Under the pieces are notes generated by a model that was given only the letters and a program-made list of their open reading frames with translations, was not told the origin of the DNA and ran no database searches. The translations under genes were made by a program, and so were the position numbers. A stretch of 64,000 nucleotides of DNA from Paragyromitra xinjiangensis (lineage: Eukaryota > Ascomycota > Pezizomycetes > Pezizales > Discinaceae), in contig JBCAMK010000001.1 of assembly GCA_038503065.1 (NCBI GenBank), forward strand, positions 3,596,001 to 3,660,000. Reading direction: 5' to 3'. Numbering within the stretch: position 1 is the first letter of the stretch; the number at the start of each line of letters is the position of its first letter. Of the stretch, positions 10,383 to 22,615 are shown piece after piece.

Positions 10383-11943
10383 ATATCCTTACCCTTGATA
10401 GAAACTAAAGGCGGATGATGAAGTAGAGGAATTCCTAGATGGCAATACGGGGGGATTTGTGGGTTCACGAACTTAGATTGTGCTTTAGCTTTTGTATATT
10501 ATTTTACCACACTCATTAGCTATTTATAAAGGAGCCTGCAAACGCCGATTTGGCTGATACTCTCCTTTCATGTTGAAAAGTATGTTTACCAGAACAAGAG
10601 CAAAGAACCAGTATGCATCATGCGCTATCACTCGATTAGTCGTTGGGACTCTCATGGAAGCTGTAATGGCCATAGCCCAGAGGTTCTCTAGCGAACCACT
10701 CGGCAAGATTCAATTTTACCGTATCTGATAGTAAACCAAAACTGCTAGTTAGACTCATGGGGATCCATTCAAAGATCTTTCGATGGCATCCGTGAAATTC
10801 ATATCCGAGTAAAAGCAGGGCAGCTCACCCGCAGAAAACCACAACCTATCGACTCATTTTTCTAAGACATGACGCTACTGCCTGTTAAAAATTTTCGCTT
10901 CCGCCGAGCCCTTCGCCCTATGAGATAAGCTATCATAGCCTAGACCCCTCAGTAATCGTATCGGCTAAACCCCCTTGGTACGAGATGTTCACGTCTTAGG
11001 AGGTGAATTGGCAGATAAGCACTAGAGAAGAAAACAGGCAATTGTCCTCAAGAAGTGCTGGACAAGGCCCAATTCCTGTAACTACCCTGCTGGAGGAAGT
11101 GTTGGCCTTCCTTCTTCTCCCTTGGTTACTTGGACGCAGCGTCGAGAAAAAAGAAGTTGAGGTATGTCAATTAGGGCTACCTATTAGGCTCAGAAAGCCT
11201 AAGGGCAAGGTTTTAATGGCTCCCTGGTGTTGGGTGTGGACTATATTTAAAGCGACTTTGGATAGCCGGGTCATTCTTATGATGTAAAGAATCGTAGCGA
11301 CAAGCAATCATTAGCAAATCATTTAATAGCGATAGCATACACATGCATTCGTAAATGAGCCCCGATCAGTGGGGCCGCGAATCCGCAGATCCGTGGATGG
11401 TATTCAAACCTAGCCATCGATTGATGGGTAACGCATCCTATCGAAAATAAAGATATGAAATAATACTTGGTTCTGATACCCAAACTCCACATTTCTACAT
11501 CCCTCCAGTCATTTTCGGGTTGTATGTCCGGAAATACTCTTCGCTATGCTACTGTCCATCCAGCTCTCCATTATTTTTACCAGTCTCAGTTATCTCTCCC
11601 GTTTATGATACACCATCACCAGCTCTCACTCGGACCATGACCCTATGCCTTATGACTTAAGTGACCGATGACACTTGTGAAATGCTCCGAGACTCTGATC
11701 TCCATATCGCTTACACCAACTTCGCAGGAGTAAAAATCATGAGACTGTACAATTTGAGAATCTCCCTTCTTTTTTTTGTAAACCTTGGTCAGACATTTCA
11801 GTTATCTATTTATCATGACATTTGAAAGTTATCCATTACAGCGTCTTTGCACTGCATAGACCCTCCCAACTGAACACCGCCTTGACCCACCCAGAAACGT
11901 AAAAAGTAGAAAAGCAAGAACCCAAATCCAAAACAACAATGGC
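10383..11943. other. Gene-free spacer, 1.56 kb
   Basis: Lies between the convergent ends of OCT1 and RPS23. Short open frames at 10524-10706 (minus) and 11003-11287 (plus) have random-looking composition. No repeat or RNA gene recognised. An AT-rich stretch near 11760-11830 may belong to the RPS23 3' flank. Confidence 0.6.
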
Positions 11944-12715
11944 TTACGAGCGAGGCTTCTCCTTCTTCTCTTTCCAAAGACTGTTGTTGCGGTTAGCATT
12001 TTCTCCCCCGCCCGAAATACACAGAGAAACTTACGCAGAAAGACCGACGCCAGACACCTTCACAACCTTGAAACGGACACCGGGAATATCACCCTTGGCC
12101 TTACCCTTACGACCGAAGCCAGCGAGTAAGACCTCGTCGTTTTCGTCGACAAAGTTCAAACAACCATCGTTAGGTACTAATACGTTCAAAGCTTCATTAG
12201 CCTCCAATCCCTGGCTAATACCTTTCCCATCATCCAAGTCTTATTTCCCAGTCCCTCAATCCTCTACCCATCTGTTTGCCACCCATCCCGGAGACAAAAA
12301 TGCTTACCGAAAGCAGTGACCTTCTTTCCGTTCTTGATGAGCTGGACCCTAACGCACTTTCGGATAGCAGAGTTGGGTTGCTTCGCCTCGACACCGACTT
12401 TCTCAAGGACAATACCCTTAGCGTGAGAAGAACCACCGAAAGGAGAAGACTTGAAGGCGGTTCCGAGAAGCCTCTTCTTAAAGGACTGGTCGGCCCAGCG
12501 ACTGTGGCGAGTGCGTCAGTATACTCTACTGAAATTGCGATTGCTGAGTCGTTTTTTTGGAGGGGGATTCGTACTTGTCACGTCGGTGAGTGCGGAGCTT
12601 ACGCGCAGCGTTGAGACCTCTTGGTTTACCTCTAGATAGTGCAAAACAGGTCAGCAAGGGTCAAGAACGGGTTGAACATACATCATCCTCCAAGAAAAAT
12701 AACTTACTTTCCCAT
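11944..12715 (-). CDS. RPS23: 40S ribosomal protein uS12 (S23)
   Basis: Five exons: 12715-12708 (only 8 nt, MGK), 12631-12575, 12501-12308, 12176-12035 and 11980-11944; introns of 76, 73, 131 and 54 nt, all GT-AG. The spliced protein is 145 residues, exactly the family length: [73 protein letters not shown], ending [12 protein letters not shown]. uS12 sits at the decoding centre of the small subunit; the KQPNSA loop carries the proline that is hydroxylated in eukaryotes and affects fidelity. The 8-nt first coding exon is unreadable as an ORF and was placed from the AAGATGGGAA|GTAAGT context. Confidence 0.98.
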
Positions 12716-13011
12716 CTTGACTTATTTGATGATTGTTGCTGGGTGGGAGATTGTCGTGGGCTGTCGTTGAGTTGTTGTTGGACCTACAATTGTTCTGTGT
12801 GGGCTGCGCTATCAGATTGTGGGTGCCCAAGGCGTAGGGCTGCCAGCCCTAGCAAATGCGAACGACCGTCACGCTGAGCCAAGGAACTGTACTTCAAGAA
12901 GTGTTACCCGACCTTATAACTTCAATCACCATCCCCAAACTAGCTTAGTCATACAACAACAGATCCAATCCAATTTCCAAATGACAGTCCAATCCTCTAG
13001 AGTAGAACCTC

Positions 13012-13066
13012 AGTCTCGCTGCCGACTTATCACGTGGCAATCCTTCCTAAGTTAGGTGTTGACGGA
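13012..13066. repeat. Partial copy of the 35.7 kb miniature element
   Basis: 55 nt aligned without gaps to 35698-35752 with 48 identities. Six of the seven differences are transitions and one is a transversion. Only the left half of the element is recognisable; sequence after 13066 diverges. The flank is CAG rather than TA, so the end is degraded. Confidence 0.7.
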
Positions 13067-13209
13067 CTATCTCTACAATAGGAAATTCCCCTAAAAGTTA
13101 CGTCTAGTGTATAATTTATTCTTAACTACCGACACCTCCTGCCATTGTTTCGACGAATGCTAATCTCCGTATACTTATCGTCATCGATACCGTATTAACT
13201 CGAGAAGTT

Positions 13210-13333
13210 GACTTAACGCTAAGACGTTGGGATTGCCTATAGAGGTAAGACTCTGACAAATTTCTGCTCAGCTCTAACCCTCTTAGCTGGCGCCTTACTT
13301 GTCGAGGCAATCCCAACGTCTTAGCGTCAAGTC
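13210..13333. repeat. Inverted repeat, 29-bp arms, possible relic MITE
   Basis: Arms 13210-13238 and 13305-13333 are reverse complements at 28 of 29 positions (core CTAAGACGTTGGGATTGCCT). Weaker similarity continues inward to GTAAG. No clear target duplication. Could be a foldback element or a hairpin-forming transcript. Confidence 0.75.
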
Positions 13334-16001
13334 CACTCTCTCGGGGTTATACGGTAATCCAGCCCCCCGAAGTTTGGAGTAGCTATAGTTTCATATAGTT
13401 ACTAGTCTTTAAGTATTTATCCTAGAGGCAAAGAGTGGTTTTATTATTTTCGTCTACAGATTACTTCGAACATGAACTCCCTATCGTTCTATAAGACCGA
13501 ACCAAACGGAAACCTACATGTAGCTATGGTCGGGGATAGATAGCCTAAGATAGGACATGGTTTTAAAAGAAAAACATTTCAGTTAGGCTGACTTCTGATT
13601 TACTCTCGAAATTGATAGCAGTATCACCCTTCACCCCTCTGTTTGTACAGAATTAGCCCGTCCAATGGAAGTCTTTAGCCGGTTTAACACTTGTAGGTCC
13701 TACAAGTGCACCTTTCAAATATTACATGTACTTTACCTGCAAGTTACCCGGCCGAAATACCGCCATGCTGTTCCTTGAAGCGTTCATCCATGAACCTGCA
13801 TGTCACTTCCATTTTTTTATCAGGGTCTGCCGATTCCGGCGTCTATCGCCCGGGGATCCGATGTTTATCGTAAATTCCTAACTGGTCTCTTTGCAGCAAT
13901 GCAATTCGGCGGATATGTCGCTATCTTCCTTTTTCTTTAAAAAACCCCCATTTCTTGCAGCCCCCCCACATATGAAAGTGTATGCCCAATCAAAAATTCA
14001 GAACGAAAAGAGTATCTGTTTGAGCAGGTTGTGGTACGAAAGGGAGGCAGACCTACAGTATCTCAAATTAACCATATTCACGCTAAGCGATGAAGCTGAA
14101 AGCAAGGCTCAATAAGCGGTGGATCTGCAGGACACCTGTTACGGCTGCACACGGTGCCACGATTGTGTTTACCCGCAACTTGATCCAAAGCCACAGAATA
14201 TTCATTAAAATTTTCTACCGTGTGGGCCTCACCATGACGATAACGAACACATTTCTGACGTATTGAAATCTCTCAGTGAACTCTGTAAATTTCGATAGGA
14301 CTTAGCATTGCATTCACAGCTGCAGATAGTGTGGCTACAACTGTCTTAAGCCAATCATTGGTTGCATTCTAGACACGTGCCAACACCATGGGTCATTAAA
14401 GAAGCAGTATTTTTACTTGCGAATCCGAGGAGGCCCAAATAGCGATGCCTGGTTACATCGTGGCGGGTACGTGCTCCATTCCCGTAGAACTGTTACTGGT
14501 ATCAAATGACATTACGAGAATTTGCCGTTTCGATTCTCACCCACCTCCTTGGCCGGCACATGTCGGGTTTTTTTTTCTTTCGATATCAAAACTAGCTCTA
14601 GTTCTACATAGCCATTTCGCAAGACGAATACTACCGGTCGCCTTACTTGCCGTGATCGACATACAATATTAGCAACCCACTTTGAAGGTGATCCAAAAAA
14701 TCCCCGAACGGTATTTGTTTCAACGATTTTCGGCGATAACACATCGGACAGTATCGGTGAAGCGAACGAGAAGATTGGTCGGAATAATGAATAAATATTC
14801 AAGACATGCATGGACAAATATATTAATATTAATGCACGGATGTAAGATAGGAATCCTCCGCGAGTACATGTACATGTAGTTAGCGTACCGTTGGTGTCCT
14901 GTACTCTACATAAACTTACGGTGTATGTACGTTTGCGGGATGACGATAAGTCCCTTCGGGGATGCTTCACAGTTCCAAGCTTAATAAAGTGTAGAAATAA
15001 ATGCCAAGGTGAATAAATGTCGCGATGAGCTTCGGGTCGCGGCTCGGAGTATTATTATGGCGGCGCCTAGACCGTAAGATTTCCAAAGACCTCATCGGTA
15101 TATGTACTCTACATGTAATTTACCAACTGCTGAAAAAACGTAAAGGAAACCCACTGTCAGCCGCGAGGAACCATGAACTAAGGTAAGGTGAACGCTATAT
15201 CCTGGGGAAAGACGCGTTTACGTACCTGATACAGTAAAGGTGATGGCGAAGCATGGCAAAATCCGATTCACGGGGAGCTTTGTGGGTTGGCATTGAGATC
15301 GCAGCTTGTCATCGACGGAAGTCTTTTTTTCTTTTGTTCTTCGTCTCTTGATCTTGCCCCCACAACCAATTTTTCTCAACAATTACCGTCAACATCACCT
15401 TCAGCACAATCACCTAGTCCTTTTTTCTGTCGCTCTTTCTTCATTTTGGTGTTTTACTCCTCCTATTTTTTATCCCACCCTCCAATCTTGTCCCTCTAGC
15501 CCCTCATCTCCGCCGAGGGAGTTAAAAAGCACGCACACACATGTAATTATTATATATTTCTCCACTCAATCCACTGCAGTAGAACACTCCGTCCTTTTCG
15601 GATTCCATATACCAGTCCGAGGTAAAACCTGAGTGTGCAGCTACCGGAGCGCGTCCGTTACACCCGAGAATTTCACGTTATCCTTGTCGACCCTGCACGG
15701 CTGCATCTCGCGCTCCCAAATTCTGCAATTGCTCCCGTGCTCTTTAAACTTTTGTCATTCGCTTTCTTGCACCCTTCTTTCTCTTGTTCGCGTGATACGA
15801 CAGCTACGAAACCCTGAGGGATAGATAGACACTCATTTATCCCTTCTTCGTCCCTCCTTCATCTTCAATCGTTTCTCCCATCTTTCAATCGTTACTGGTC
15901 AAAGCTTATCTAGGCTTATCTATCTCGCCTTTGGAACTTTGCGATTTCACAATTTCATAGTTTCTTGACGGCTTGTTGAATTTTACCTAGCTTGTCGTTC
16001 G

Positions 16002-18927
16002 ATGAAGTTTGGAGAAGCTCTCCCTCAGCGTTCCGTACCGGAATGGCTACCTTGTGAGTCCTTGTCATGTTTCCTTACCCCTTGCTTTCTCTGTATTCTT
16101 TGTCTTTAAGATGACCACTGCTGATGATGGATGGATCGCACTCTCCTAGACAATCTCGATTACAATGAGATCAAGCAGCTAATAAAACGATACACTACCG
16201 GAAGACCCCTTGTACAGATACCCGAACTGAAGACGGTGTTTGAAGATGAATTCTTTGATGTTTTTATGGACCAGCTAGGAAGGGTATTGGTCATCCTTTG
16301 CGAAGCTCTCCAGCAACAAGTGGATCTCAGCAACGAAGGCTGATCGGTGATCCAGATTGATTTGTTTGTCAAAAGTAAAGCTGGCGAGATAGACCGTCGC
16401 ATAGGTAAGTTCAGGACCTGCAGAGGTTTAATGACGTTATTGACGTTATTGACTCGTGCTAGTCCGCTGCAACCGACAGGTTGCACCTCTGCGCAGACGA
16501 GATCTGGCAGATGGTTTAACCCCTCAGAGGGTGAGTAAATACGCAAAAGTCGAACAAGAAGTCGAACGGTAAATTACATCCATCCCGGGTACGAGTAACA
16601 TTGTAATAGGTTGTTCTGATAAGCTGACATCTGTATCAAGTGTGAGCTACGAAATACAAAGTCTATCTCGCTTCGTGAACGTACAGCATACTGGCTTTCT
16701 TAAGCTTCTCAAGAAATACCGGAAATGGACTGGCTCATCTCACCTCACCACACGGTTTATCCCCGTTCTAGAATCGCCAACATCTTTTCATAAGATTGAC
16801 TTTGAGAAAAATGTGTTGGATCTCTCGGATCTTCTGGTTGTTGTTCGAAGTGGCTTTGACTCCTTCAAGCTAGCAGCTGTGACTGGTCAGCTAAATCGGC
16901 CTTCAAAAAAGAGTCCATTGAAACACAGTTTGGCTCTTGACAGCAGCAACGCCCAAACCTTCACATCGGAAAGCCATGCTTACATTGACACAGCTTTGGC
17001 GATTTCTTCCCCAGCTTCTAGTGGTGGCGGGAAAGCAACTTTCTGGGTTCATTACGATCATCTTATTGAAGTGCAAGTTCTCCTAATGAAATATTTGACC
17101 CTGCAAACAACTTCCCCGTCCTGCAGTGTTCCGACTACCCCTATATTGCGTAAAGATTCATGGCTGGGTTCTGTATGGAAGGATGACGAGACTGGAGTGG
17201 TTGTGCTAGATGATTTGGAGAGTTTCTCTGACGTCCAAAGCACTGCCACCATTGCCGATGTCAGTAAAGCGGGGTTGCGGACTGCAGGACAAGTTAGATG
17301 GTGTTCCAGGGACTCGGATGCTGTTGTCGTAGTTTCAGACGCATCTTCGTCGATACTGAGCGGTGGAGATGAGCGTACGGGAGAAACGCTAGAAATTAAA
17401 TTGAAGAGAAAGCATGTTCAAGATCTACTTGAGATGGAGTCGACCCCAACCAATACCGATTTTGATATTGCAGACGCCGAAGGCGGGTTGGCCCTAGAGA
17501 AAATCAAAGATTGGTTTAAGAGACACCAAAACGTTAAGCCCTTGGTCAAGATTTTGACAAAGCGTACCAGATTTGCAGACACACCTGGTGGTAGCCCAGT
17601 TTGGGCGCTTTTGGACTGGGATATTAGAATGATTAAGATTAACAAGGGGATGATCTGGATGGGTGACCCAGAAGAGGACGATTCAGGACGGGGGTTGAGA
17701 AACGGAACTACGGCGGAATTCCCCCACGCAGTACTCGAAGTGCAGTGGGAGGGAGAGCAGATGCCAGAGTTCTTAAGGGAACTCGAGAGTAGTCATATGG
17801 TTAGCTATTCCATGCGCGTTTTGTGCAACATTTCGCATTAGATCCGACGTCTGACAATCTTTTGATTAAGGTGGAAAATGTGAGGGGTTTCTCACTCGAC
17901 GTGCATGCGGTTGCAGTATTATATCGACCGACGAAAATGACGGCGCCGTTTTGGGTAATATATGCCTTCCGTGTCTAACATATATCAGAAAATCTAACAC
18001 GTTGAATAGGTATCTGCACTACAAAAAGACATTCGCAAGACTCCGATGCATACGCCACGACATAGCCGGCGCAGTTCATCACACCTGATGTTCTCGAAAA
18101 ATACATCTAGCGGCGAGACATCTACCACAGCGATCCACGATTTCACGGATGGTGATTTTGACTCCTCAGCAACTCTCATCTCTCGCGCTGATACCGCTCC
18201 GGGTAGTGGGCTCCGTAGTGGAAGAAAATTCAGTAGATCGAAGAGCGGACTTTCTGAAATTGAGAGTATTGGCGGCGAACGTTACTGGAGTGAGTTTAAT
18301 GATGCCACGGACAACGAAGAGGAGCCATACACCATCCTCGTGAATCACAAAGCATCATCAGATGATGGATATGAGGATTACACACTAGGTGAATTCATCA
18401 AGCGCGGTTTCGTTTCCATGGGTACCAGAGCTCGAAAATTCTTTACCATTAAAGATAAAAAGGATACAGAACGCCAGCCTCTTCTCCGCAAACCAAGCAT
18501 CGCAAGTTCCGAGTCATCAGGCGATATCGATATGGAAGCAGGGATTCTGTCTAGTCATCGGAGCGCACACCGACGCTATGCTACTTTCTCGCAATCCGGA
18601 GCTGTTCGGTCAGTTGGCAAAGCATATATTTGCTGCCTTGCAGGATCGATTGCGCTTCTTGTCATAACGGTTATTTTAGCATTAAACTCGACTTTGTTGA
18701 GTCATAAACATAAGTTCCGCAAAGGAGGGTTTACGCTAGACATAGAAGTTTGCGGAGCAGTCTTGACGGCTTTGGCTTTTGCGGGTACAGGGCTAGTGAT
18801 GTTCATGATGAGGAGGCAGAGCGCTGGGGTGCTACATCAGGCCATGGTTTGGCTGGTATTTGCTTCGGTTTGCATTGGGAGTGGAGTTGTTTTCGCGATT
18901 GTGGGGGAGAACGAGGTGGGACGTTGA
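16002..18927 (+). CDS. VTC5: SPX-domain vacuolar transporter chaperone, Vtc5-like
   Basis: Seven exons: 16002-16053, 16150-16283, 16356-16404, 16463-16568, 16641-17799, 17871-17954 and 18010-18927; 833 residues, phases consistent throughout. It starts MKFGEALPQRSVPEW, the SPX opening, and continues LDYNEIKQLIKRY; the second SPX half has VQHTGFLKLLKKYRKWTG (about residues 126-143), the Lys-rich inositol-pyrophosphate-binding helix. A central region with FWVHYDHLIEVQVLLMKY and WALLDWDIRMIKINKGMIW resembles a divergent VTC polyphosphate-polymerase fold. The C-terminus has three membrane segments (about 733-757, 770-795, 802-824). Yeast Vtc5 is an SPX-VTC-membrane subunit that stimulates vacuolar polyphosphate synthesis. 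A GTGAGT at 16531 is not used as a donor here, because reading through gives the conserved YAKVEQEVER. Whether the catalytic residues are lost, as in Vtc5, needs alignment. Confidence 0.87.
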
Positions 18928-19268
18928 TTTTACGGCCGTCGCAAAAAAGCTACCACATACAAGGAGTACTTGGCGCGGTTCAAAACCTCCTGCAGCTAAG
19001 AGCAGATGGTTAGAAATGGCAAAGTAATGCTAATAACGATTTTCCTTTATCCCCTCTTCTCTCTCTCTCTCTCTCCTCTCTATTTTTCTTTCACCCGTAT
19101 TTCCTTGGGTACTAGTTCTCATGAGGTGCAAGATAGGATGAAGGAACGACGAGGGGCCTACGGAGCGTATGGATCATGGATAGAATGACATCAGGCTGGC
19201 AGGTCTCTCAGGTGGGTTTTCCTTTTTTGCGCACGTTTTTCTATGTCTTTCTTCCTTTCCCTAAACCC

Positions 19269-19346
19269 GTTCTCAAACACACACACGCTCTCTCATTTTC
19301 ACTCTCCGTTCTCAAACACACACACGCTCTCTCATTTTCACTCTCC
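19269..19346. repeat. Perfect 39-nt tandem duplication
   Basis: Two identical 39-nt units (19269-19307 and 19308-19346), each with an internal ACACACAC run and CTCTCTC. Perfect identity suggests recent origin. Confidence 0.95.
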
Positions 19347-20183
19347 TCTCTCATCCATTCTCTACATTATATCCTATTGGTTTGTCGAATTAATTGCATT
19401 TGAGCATTACAGCTTTAGTTTTTTATGTGGGGGATTTTTCCTACGTAACGGTTATACAGAGCATGTTGGAATTTCTTGGGCGTCATGGCGAGAGGGATGG
19501 CATGTATCTAGGAAGGCGCAGAAGGCTGTAATTATATACACACGTGCACTAGCGCACATATACCCCAAATGGCTATGACTGAAGCCAAAATTTGTAACAT
19601 AGATGGCAAACACGCCTGTTTCCACACAACCATGTAAATAGTACTTTGAAACTGATGAGGAGTTTTATTTTTTATTCAGGTGAGGTTTCGCTCAGGCTGG
19701 GGTCCGAAACAATGACGGAATTGCATCCAAACCTCGTTGCAACCTGGCGAGATTTGTGTAACATCAATTGGGAGAAGGAAAGAAAGAAAGAAAGAAACAA
19801 AGTAAAGAAGAGAACAGATTTCTTCTGTCGAACGACTAGGATAAACACGAACCGAGAGACGTAACGGAGCGATCTTATGTAACTAGACAGCATATAGCTC
19901 GTTTATCAAGACATACATTTAATTTACATCTATCGCGATGTGGAGACATGTAGTTTAACTGTATTTACTTGCATCCATCTGCCCCGAGCAGCTCTCGTAT
20001 TACTTCCAGGTTTCGCGACGCCAACCCCCGTTTACCGTTTCGTTCTGTCCTTTCCCCCATCATCACCACCTCCACCATCGCCTCCACGCCGTGCTGATCT
20101 CAACCCGGATTTCTACTCCATCGAATGTTGACGTGAACCACCCCTTTTCCTCATCAAAACCCTGCTTTCTTCCTAGAATCAAC

Positions 20184-20237
20184 GAAAAGAAAGAAAGGGA
20201 GAAAGCATTGATTAGGAAAGAAAGAAAGAAAAAAAGG
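20184..20237. repeat. (AAAG)n-rich purine tract
   Basis: Interrupted GAAA/AAAG units in the PCT1 upstream region, about 160 nt before the start codon. Confidence 0.8.
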
Positions 20238-20395
20238 AGGTGAATCAAGAAACTAGAACACCCCGGCCTGTTACTGGGCACACCTAAAACGACAAAGAAA
20301 AGGGAATCTTACAATCTCGTTATCTTATTTTTACCTTCATTTTTATAAAAACAGCCATCTAAACTTGCAGCTCTTCTCCACGCAAACCATTTCCA

Positions 20396-22109
20396 ATGTC
20401 TTCATCTTCAAGTTCAATCGTGAATAAACGGAAGAGAATAAATTCTCGGGCTAGCACCGACGCCAATCGCCTCTCAATGGACAGCAACCCTTCCAACCAG
20501 CAGCCAACCTCAGGCGAAGAAGCCGATGCTGAGCTCTCCTATGACTCCGCTCCTACCGCTGGCGTTGATGTCGCTGGAGGAGCATCGGGGCCAGTTATAG
20601 GCCTCTTCCCCGGTCATCCGGCAAAGCGAACAAAGAGACACTCGCAGAGTAATGACGTCGACGAAGGCGAGAAATCATCAACCACGGAAGCATCCAGCGC
20701 CATCGAAACCCGCGTTAGGGAAGGCCGGAGAAAGTCGTTAAGTGGAGCCAGGACAAACTCGAGTACGAGCAATAGCAGTACTCGGAGTATTGATGGGCCG
20801 CCTGCCCCTCCGCCTATGGCGCCCCCGGAGAAGGGTGGCACATTGGCTCCTGTGGGGTATTCAATGAACCCGCCGCCGACGGATAGGCCAGTGAGGGTGT
20901 ATGCAGATGGTGTTTTCGACTTATTCCATCTTGGGTGAGTTTTCAAAGTTCTTGGGTCTCTGCATTCGATATATATTCATAGGAAGGGGAAAAAATGGCT
21001 AATGTGAGAGATCAGGCATATGCGACAGCTTGAGCAAGCCAAGAAGGCATTCCCAAATACCTATCTCCTCGTCGGAATTCCCAACGACACGGAAACCCAC
21101 AAACGGAAGGGACTCACCGTTCTCACGGACCAGGAGAGGGCCGAAACGCTCCGACACTGCAAGTGGGTTGACGAGGTTATCGAGAACGCGCCTTGGATCG
21201 TCACCCCTGAATTCTTGGACGAACACTCAATCGACTATGTTGCCCATGATGATGAGCCTTATGCTAGTGCGGATTCTGATGACATCTATCGTCCTTGTAA
21301 GGAGGCTGGGAAGTTCCTAGTAACTCAGCGGACGGAGGGTATCTCAACCACCTACATCATCACTAAGTGAGAAACTCTTTCATCTCACCCAATTTTAGCC
21401 AATGAAGGATAGCACAAGCTAATGCCAAAGCAGGATTGTGCGTGACTACGAAAAATACATTATCCGTCAACTGAAGCGCGGCACTAGTCGTCAAGAGCTT
21501 AACGTCTCCTGGCTCAAAAAGAACGAGCTTGACCTCAAACGCCACGTTACAGAACTCCGTGAAACCATCAAAAATAACTGGTCCACGACTGGGCGCGAGT
21601 TGCGCGATGAATTCCGGAATTACTGGGCCCCATCCCCCAGGCCTGGCTCACCGTACTTATTCGGGACCTATGGCGGATCTAGCGGATCAAGGGGTGATGC
21701 TTCGCTCCAGAATGAGAGGAGTAATCCCACATTATCGCATCTAGATCCCCTGAGTAGGCCGCAGAGCCCGCATACAGAGTTTGCGAATGGATATTCCCTG
21801 GGTCTGATTGGTGGTGTCAGGTCTTGGGTGAGTGGACGCCCCAATGAAATCCCAAGTTTCAAGCGATTCACACGACTAACAATTGTTCGATCCTTGTAGA
21901 TGCGCGCAAGACAAACTCCTCGTGGATCAATGGCGCAGTCTGAAGCTTCCTCGGACGATGAAGATGCATTGAGCCCGAAGCCCAAGACTCCCGCCAGTGA
22001 AAAAGAGTTGGAGGAGATGATCCAGACGGAGCTAAGGGCCAGAGATGACGAAACTGAGGCGAGCGGCAATAAAAATAATACACCAATTATCGTGAAAACC
22101 GAGGTATAG
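20396..22109 (+). CDS. PCT1: Choline-phosphate cytidylyltransferase
   Basis: Four exons: 20396-20934, 21016-21366, 21434-21827 and 21900-22109; 497 residues. It catalyses CTP + phosphocholine to CDP-choline, the rate-limiting step of the Kennedy pathway to phosphatidylcholine. A long Ser-rich N-terminus (1-160) precedes the nucleotidyltransferase domain: [16 protein letters not shown] with the HLGH signature at 178-181 (split by intron 1), [20 protein letters not shown], and RTEGIST at 285-291, which binds CTP. After the second intron comes [16 protein letters not shown] and an amphipathic segment ([20 protein letters not shown]), the presumed lipid-sensing membrane-binding helix. The tail is acidic and Ser-rich. 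The residues around [15 protein letters not shown] show it is the choline rather than the ethanolamine enzyme. Confidence 0.96.
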
Positions 22110-22615
22110 ACGATATGACGGGGAGTTCTTGTGCTTTCCTTACTCTGCTTCTTTGTTTGTTCCCCTTACTCTTTCGATTAGCACGGGTTCTGTAGACAAC
22201 ACGGGTTATTGGCACTTACCCTAAACCAAGGTCATACTGTTTTTCTTATTTCCTTCATCTTATTTTTCTTCTCTTCTGCCCAATGTAGGCTATTTAGTGA
22301 GACGGTACCATATTTAGATGTAGTCATGTACGAACGATATTAATTCGTATTGATTTAATGCTGTGGGAAGGGGGGTAGCAAAGGTGGGGAGAAAGGATCC
22401 AAGAGAATTTACTCTTGCTTAGCTATGGTTAAAAGGACCGACGTATGAGATGAACGACTTCAACTACTGCTTTTTGTGGTTCTGATCTAATAGTTGGAAA
22501 AATAAATAGTCGAATAGCCATTATATGCAATGCTTATTCCCCCCTCCAAAACTCCATGAAATGCCCCAATAATAATACAATTCTACCCAAAGTTACGCCA
22601 ATCCTCCGACCCATA
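22110..22615. other. Convergent intergenic spacer
   Basis: Between the 3' ends of PCT1 and the disordered-protein gene. AT-rich, presumably both 3' UTRs. Nothing else seen. Confidence 0.6.

Larger units (their letters stand above)
12716..16001. other. Gene-free region, 3.3 kb, with inverted repeats
   Basis: No supported gene. The left end is the RPS23 promoter. It holds a partial dispersed repeat (13012-13066), a 29-bp-arm inverted repeat (13210-13333), a 21-nt perfect palindrome centred at 13698, and five copies of TACATGTA (13515, 13723, 14865, 14871, 15110). The right end (15300-15990) is CT-rich and is probably the VTC5-like promoter and 5' UTR. Short frames here overlap these tracts and lack protein character. 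Confidence 0.6.
18928..20395. other. Intergenic region, 1.47 kb, repeat-rich
   Basis: No gene. Contains a TC tract (19055-19080), a 39-nt tandem duplication (19269-19346), GAAA tracts near 19778-19797 and 20184-20237, then the AT-rich upstream region of PCT1. Confidence 0.65.

Noticed and set aside
11003..11287. 94-residue plus-strand frame in the OCT1-RPS23 gap
   Set aside because: Composition is not protein-like and there is no promoter or neighbouring exon.
16531..16536. GTGAGT as an intron donor in the VTC5-like gene
   Set aside because: Reading through keeps frame and yields the conserved coiled segment YAKVEQEVER, with a better donor at 16569.
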